The position numbers and the translations under genes are program-made. 6,635 nucleotides of DNA from positions 1 through 6,635 of the forward strand of contig JAJZCX010000088.1 in assembly GCA_021851625.1 (NCBI GenBank), in the 5' to 3' direction. Below the pieces are notes generated by a model, which had not been told where the DNA came from, searched no databases, and saw only the letters and a program-made list of their open reading frames with translations. Numbering within the stretch: the first letter of the stretch is position 1; every line of letters begins with the position of its first letter. The stretch comes from Acidobacteriota bacterium. Lineage in GTDB: Bacteria; Acidobacteriota; Terriglobia; Terriglobales; Acidobacteriaceae. Positions 5,549 through 6,635 of the stretch are shown here, piece by piece.

Positions 5549-5687
5549 GTCATTCTGAGCGCAGCGAAGAATCCAGAGGGCAATGGCTGAATCCACACAT
5601 CCAGCATCGTCTGGATTCTTCCCGTTCGACTCGTCCGCACGGGCGGACTCGCTCCGGGCAGGCTGTCGCTACGCTCCTCAGAATGAC
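5549..5687. repeat. Palindromic repeat element, subtype B (copy 2, with arm insertion)
   Basis: The terminal inverted repeat is 13 bases when extended outward (GAGTCATTCTGAG at 5547-5559 with CTCAGAATGACTC at 5677-5689). The core is identical to the B element at 3789-3884 over about 52 bases. The right arm is longer here because it contains an additional segment with the mini-hairpin GTCCGC-ACGG-GCGGAC (5633-5648) between the TCTTCC and CGCTACGCTC motifs. The element belongs to the second composite block. Confidence 0.88.
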
Positions 5688-5708
5688 TCTGCATTTTTCC
5701 GTACCAAC

Positions 5709-5749
5709 AACCGCAGATTCCTCGACTCACTCCGTTCGCTCGGAATGAC
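5709..5749. repeat. Half element, subtype A right arm (copy 5)
   Basis: This is another right half, from AACCGCAGAT to GAATGAC, almost identical to copies 2 and 4. The preceding CCGTACCAAC resembles the loop of copy 2 (CCGTACATGC), which suggests that a complete element lost its left arm by deletion. Confidence 0.8.
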
Positions 5750-5771
5750 ATGGTGTTTGTAGTGCGTTCCG

Positions 5772-5819
5772 CTCGGAATGACAAAGTATAGCGGGTGCTT
5801 ACGCTCCGTTCGGAAGGAC
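5772..5819. repeat. Repeat spacer fragment (third copy)
   Basis: GCTCGGAATGACAAAGTATAG then GGGTGCTTACGCTCCG and CGGAAGGAC match the spacer that follows the A arm at 3703-3749 and 5463-5507. It shows that the spacer is a repeated module in its own right. It ends 57 bases from the stop of the M3 peptidase gene. Confidence 0.65.
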
Positions 5820-5876
5820 TAGACGTGGAAGGGGCGCTGGTTTGCAATTCCTCTTTTTGTTTTGGGGAAGGCGCGG

Positions 5877-6635
5877 TTAGTGCGCGAACTCCTCGTTCAT
5901 CCAATGTTCAAAGGCTGTGAGGTTCTGCGGGCGGCCTAGAAAGTTGCGCACCAGTTCCGCACCCGGCTCCGAGCCGCCCGGCTCCAGCACCGTGGTGCGA
6001 TAGCGCAGCGCAGCGGGGCCGTCGAGCAGATGCTGCGGATCAAACTGCGCGAAGAAGTCCAGCGCAATCCCCTTGTCATACAGGTAGGTGTAATAGTTCG
6101 ACGAGTAGCCGGTGAGATGCGTGAAGGAGGCATACATGCGGTTGCCCGCGTCCCAAGCGTAGGGCAGCAGCACGGCGTAGTCGCTGCGCATCAAGGCATC
6201 CACGTCGAGTCCCGCGGTGGGGCGATCGTGCAGGTCGAAGGCAAAGCGCGTGTAGAAGAGTTGCGTGCGCACCCAGTTGCCGCGACCAAAGGCGCTGGCG
6301 CGGTTCATGCGCTCGACCATCTCGGTGGGGATGGGCGCGCCGGTCTGGTAGTTGTGGGCGAAGGTTTGCAACAGCGCCGGGCTGCGGAAAAACTCTTCCA
6401 GCATTTGCGAGGGCGCTTCGATGAAGTCGCCTTCGGTGGCGATGCCGCTGACGCCGGCCCAACGTTGCTGGCCGCCGAGGATGGCGTGCATCAGATGGCC
6501 AAACTCATGGAAGAAGGTGACGACATCGGAGTATTGCATTAGGCCGGGGTCGCCGGGTGTGCCGCCGGGAAAGTTGCAGATGAGCGCGGCCTCTGGAATC
6601 TGCGGGCTGCCTGCGTCGGTATTGCGCGTGCCGGG
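5877..6635 (-). CDS. M3-family zinc oligopeptidase, C-terminal fragment
   Basis: This metallopeptidase of the thimet oligopeptidase/dipeptidyl carboxypeptidase family cleaves short peptides. The window holds the last 252 codons of what is usually a protein of about 650-700 residues. The frame is open to the window edge, so ATG 6539 is internal and not the start. Seen in the sequence: ALICNFPGG upstream of the active site, the zinc motif HEFGH (in TFFHEFGHLMHAI), the third zinc ligand Glu in GDFIEAPSQMLEEF about 27 residues later, and the substrate-binding region HLTGYSSNYYTYLYDKG. The C-terminal PGGSEPGAELVRNFLGR also fits the family. All catalytic residues in this part are intact. The N-terminus, including any signal peptide, is outside the window, so cell location is undecided. 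The gene is unrelated to its downstream neighbours and is separated from them by repeats. Confidence 0.95.
   Translation of the reverse strand, partial: PGTRNTDAGSPQIPEAALICNFPGGTPGDPGLMQYSDVVTFFHEFGHLMHAILGGQQRWAGVSGIATEGDFIEAPSQMLEEFFRSPALLQTFAHNYQTGAPIPTEMVERMNRASAFGRGNWVRTQLFYTRFAFDLHDRPTAGLDVDALMRSDYAVLLPYAWDAGNRMYASFTHLTGYSSNYYTYLYDKGIALDFFAQFDPQHLLDGPAALRYRTTVLEPGGSEPGAELVRNFLGRPQNLTAFEHWMNEEFAH

Noticed and set aside
5285..5904. Minus-strand frames of 103 and 138 codons (5285-5596, 5488-5904)
   Set aside because: They consist mostly of translated repeat arms (TLSFRANGVSRGICG and similar) and one overlaps the M3 peptidase end in another frame.
6537..6539. ATG 6539 as the start of the peptidase gene
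   Set aside because: The frame stays open upstream to the window edge and encodes ALICNFPGG, a conserved part of M3 peptidases, so this ATG is internal.
6030..6542. 170-codon plus-strand frame
   Set aside because: It is antisense to the M3 peptidase with its intact HEFGH and DFIEAPSQ motifs, so it is a shadow frame.

Overview
The window looks like a piece of a bacterial chromosome of moderately high GC. All confident genes lie on the minus strand, so transcription runs from high to low coordinates. The glycine cleavage P-protein is split into two subunits. The intergenic DNA is full of palindromic repeats whose ends read GTCATTC...GAATGAC and which contain GAACGAAGCGAAG-like arms. This combination suggests an Acidobacteriota-like genome. 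The taxonomic guess is an inference from repeat style and gene arrangement, not from a database match.

Layout in order of transcription: (1) 6635-5877, the C-terminal 252 codons of an M3-family zinc oligopeptidase, cut by the window edge. (2) 5819-5431, a patchwork of palindromic repeats. (3) 5430-5116, a stretch without a confident gene. (4) 5118-4060, a compact operon: a strong promoter embedded in two tandem perfect palindromes, a 29-codon single-pass membrane peptide, a 203-residue six-helix membrane protein and a 101-residue winged-helix regulator. (5) 4035-3608, a second block of palindromic repeats. (6) 3511-1, the glycine cleavage operon gcvT-gcvH-gcvPA-gcvPB, with gcvPB cut by the window edge. 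One repeat element sits inside this operon, between gcvH and gcvPA.

The gcv genes together encode the T, H and two P subunits that oxidatively cleave glycine to CO2, ammonia and methylene-tetrahydrofolate. The L protein (dihydrolipoyl dehydrogenase) is not in the window. The least explained part is the three-gene membrane/regulator operon. Its operator design suggests autorepression. It is bracketed by near-identical direct copies of a composite repeat block about 1.76 kb apart, so it could be lost or moved as a unit. This operon and the repeat family are the main points of interest.
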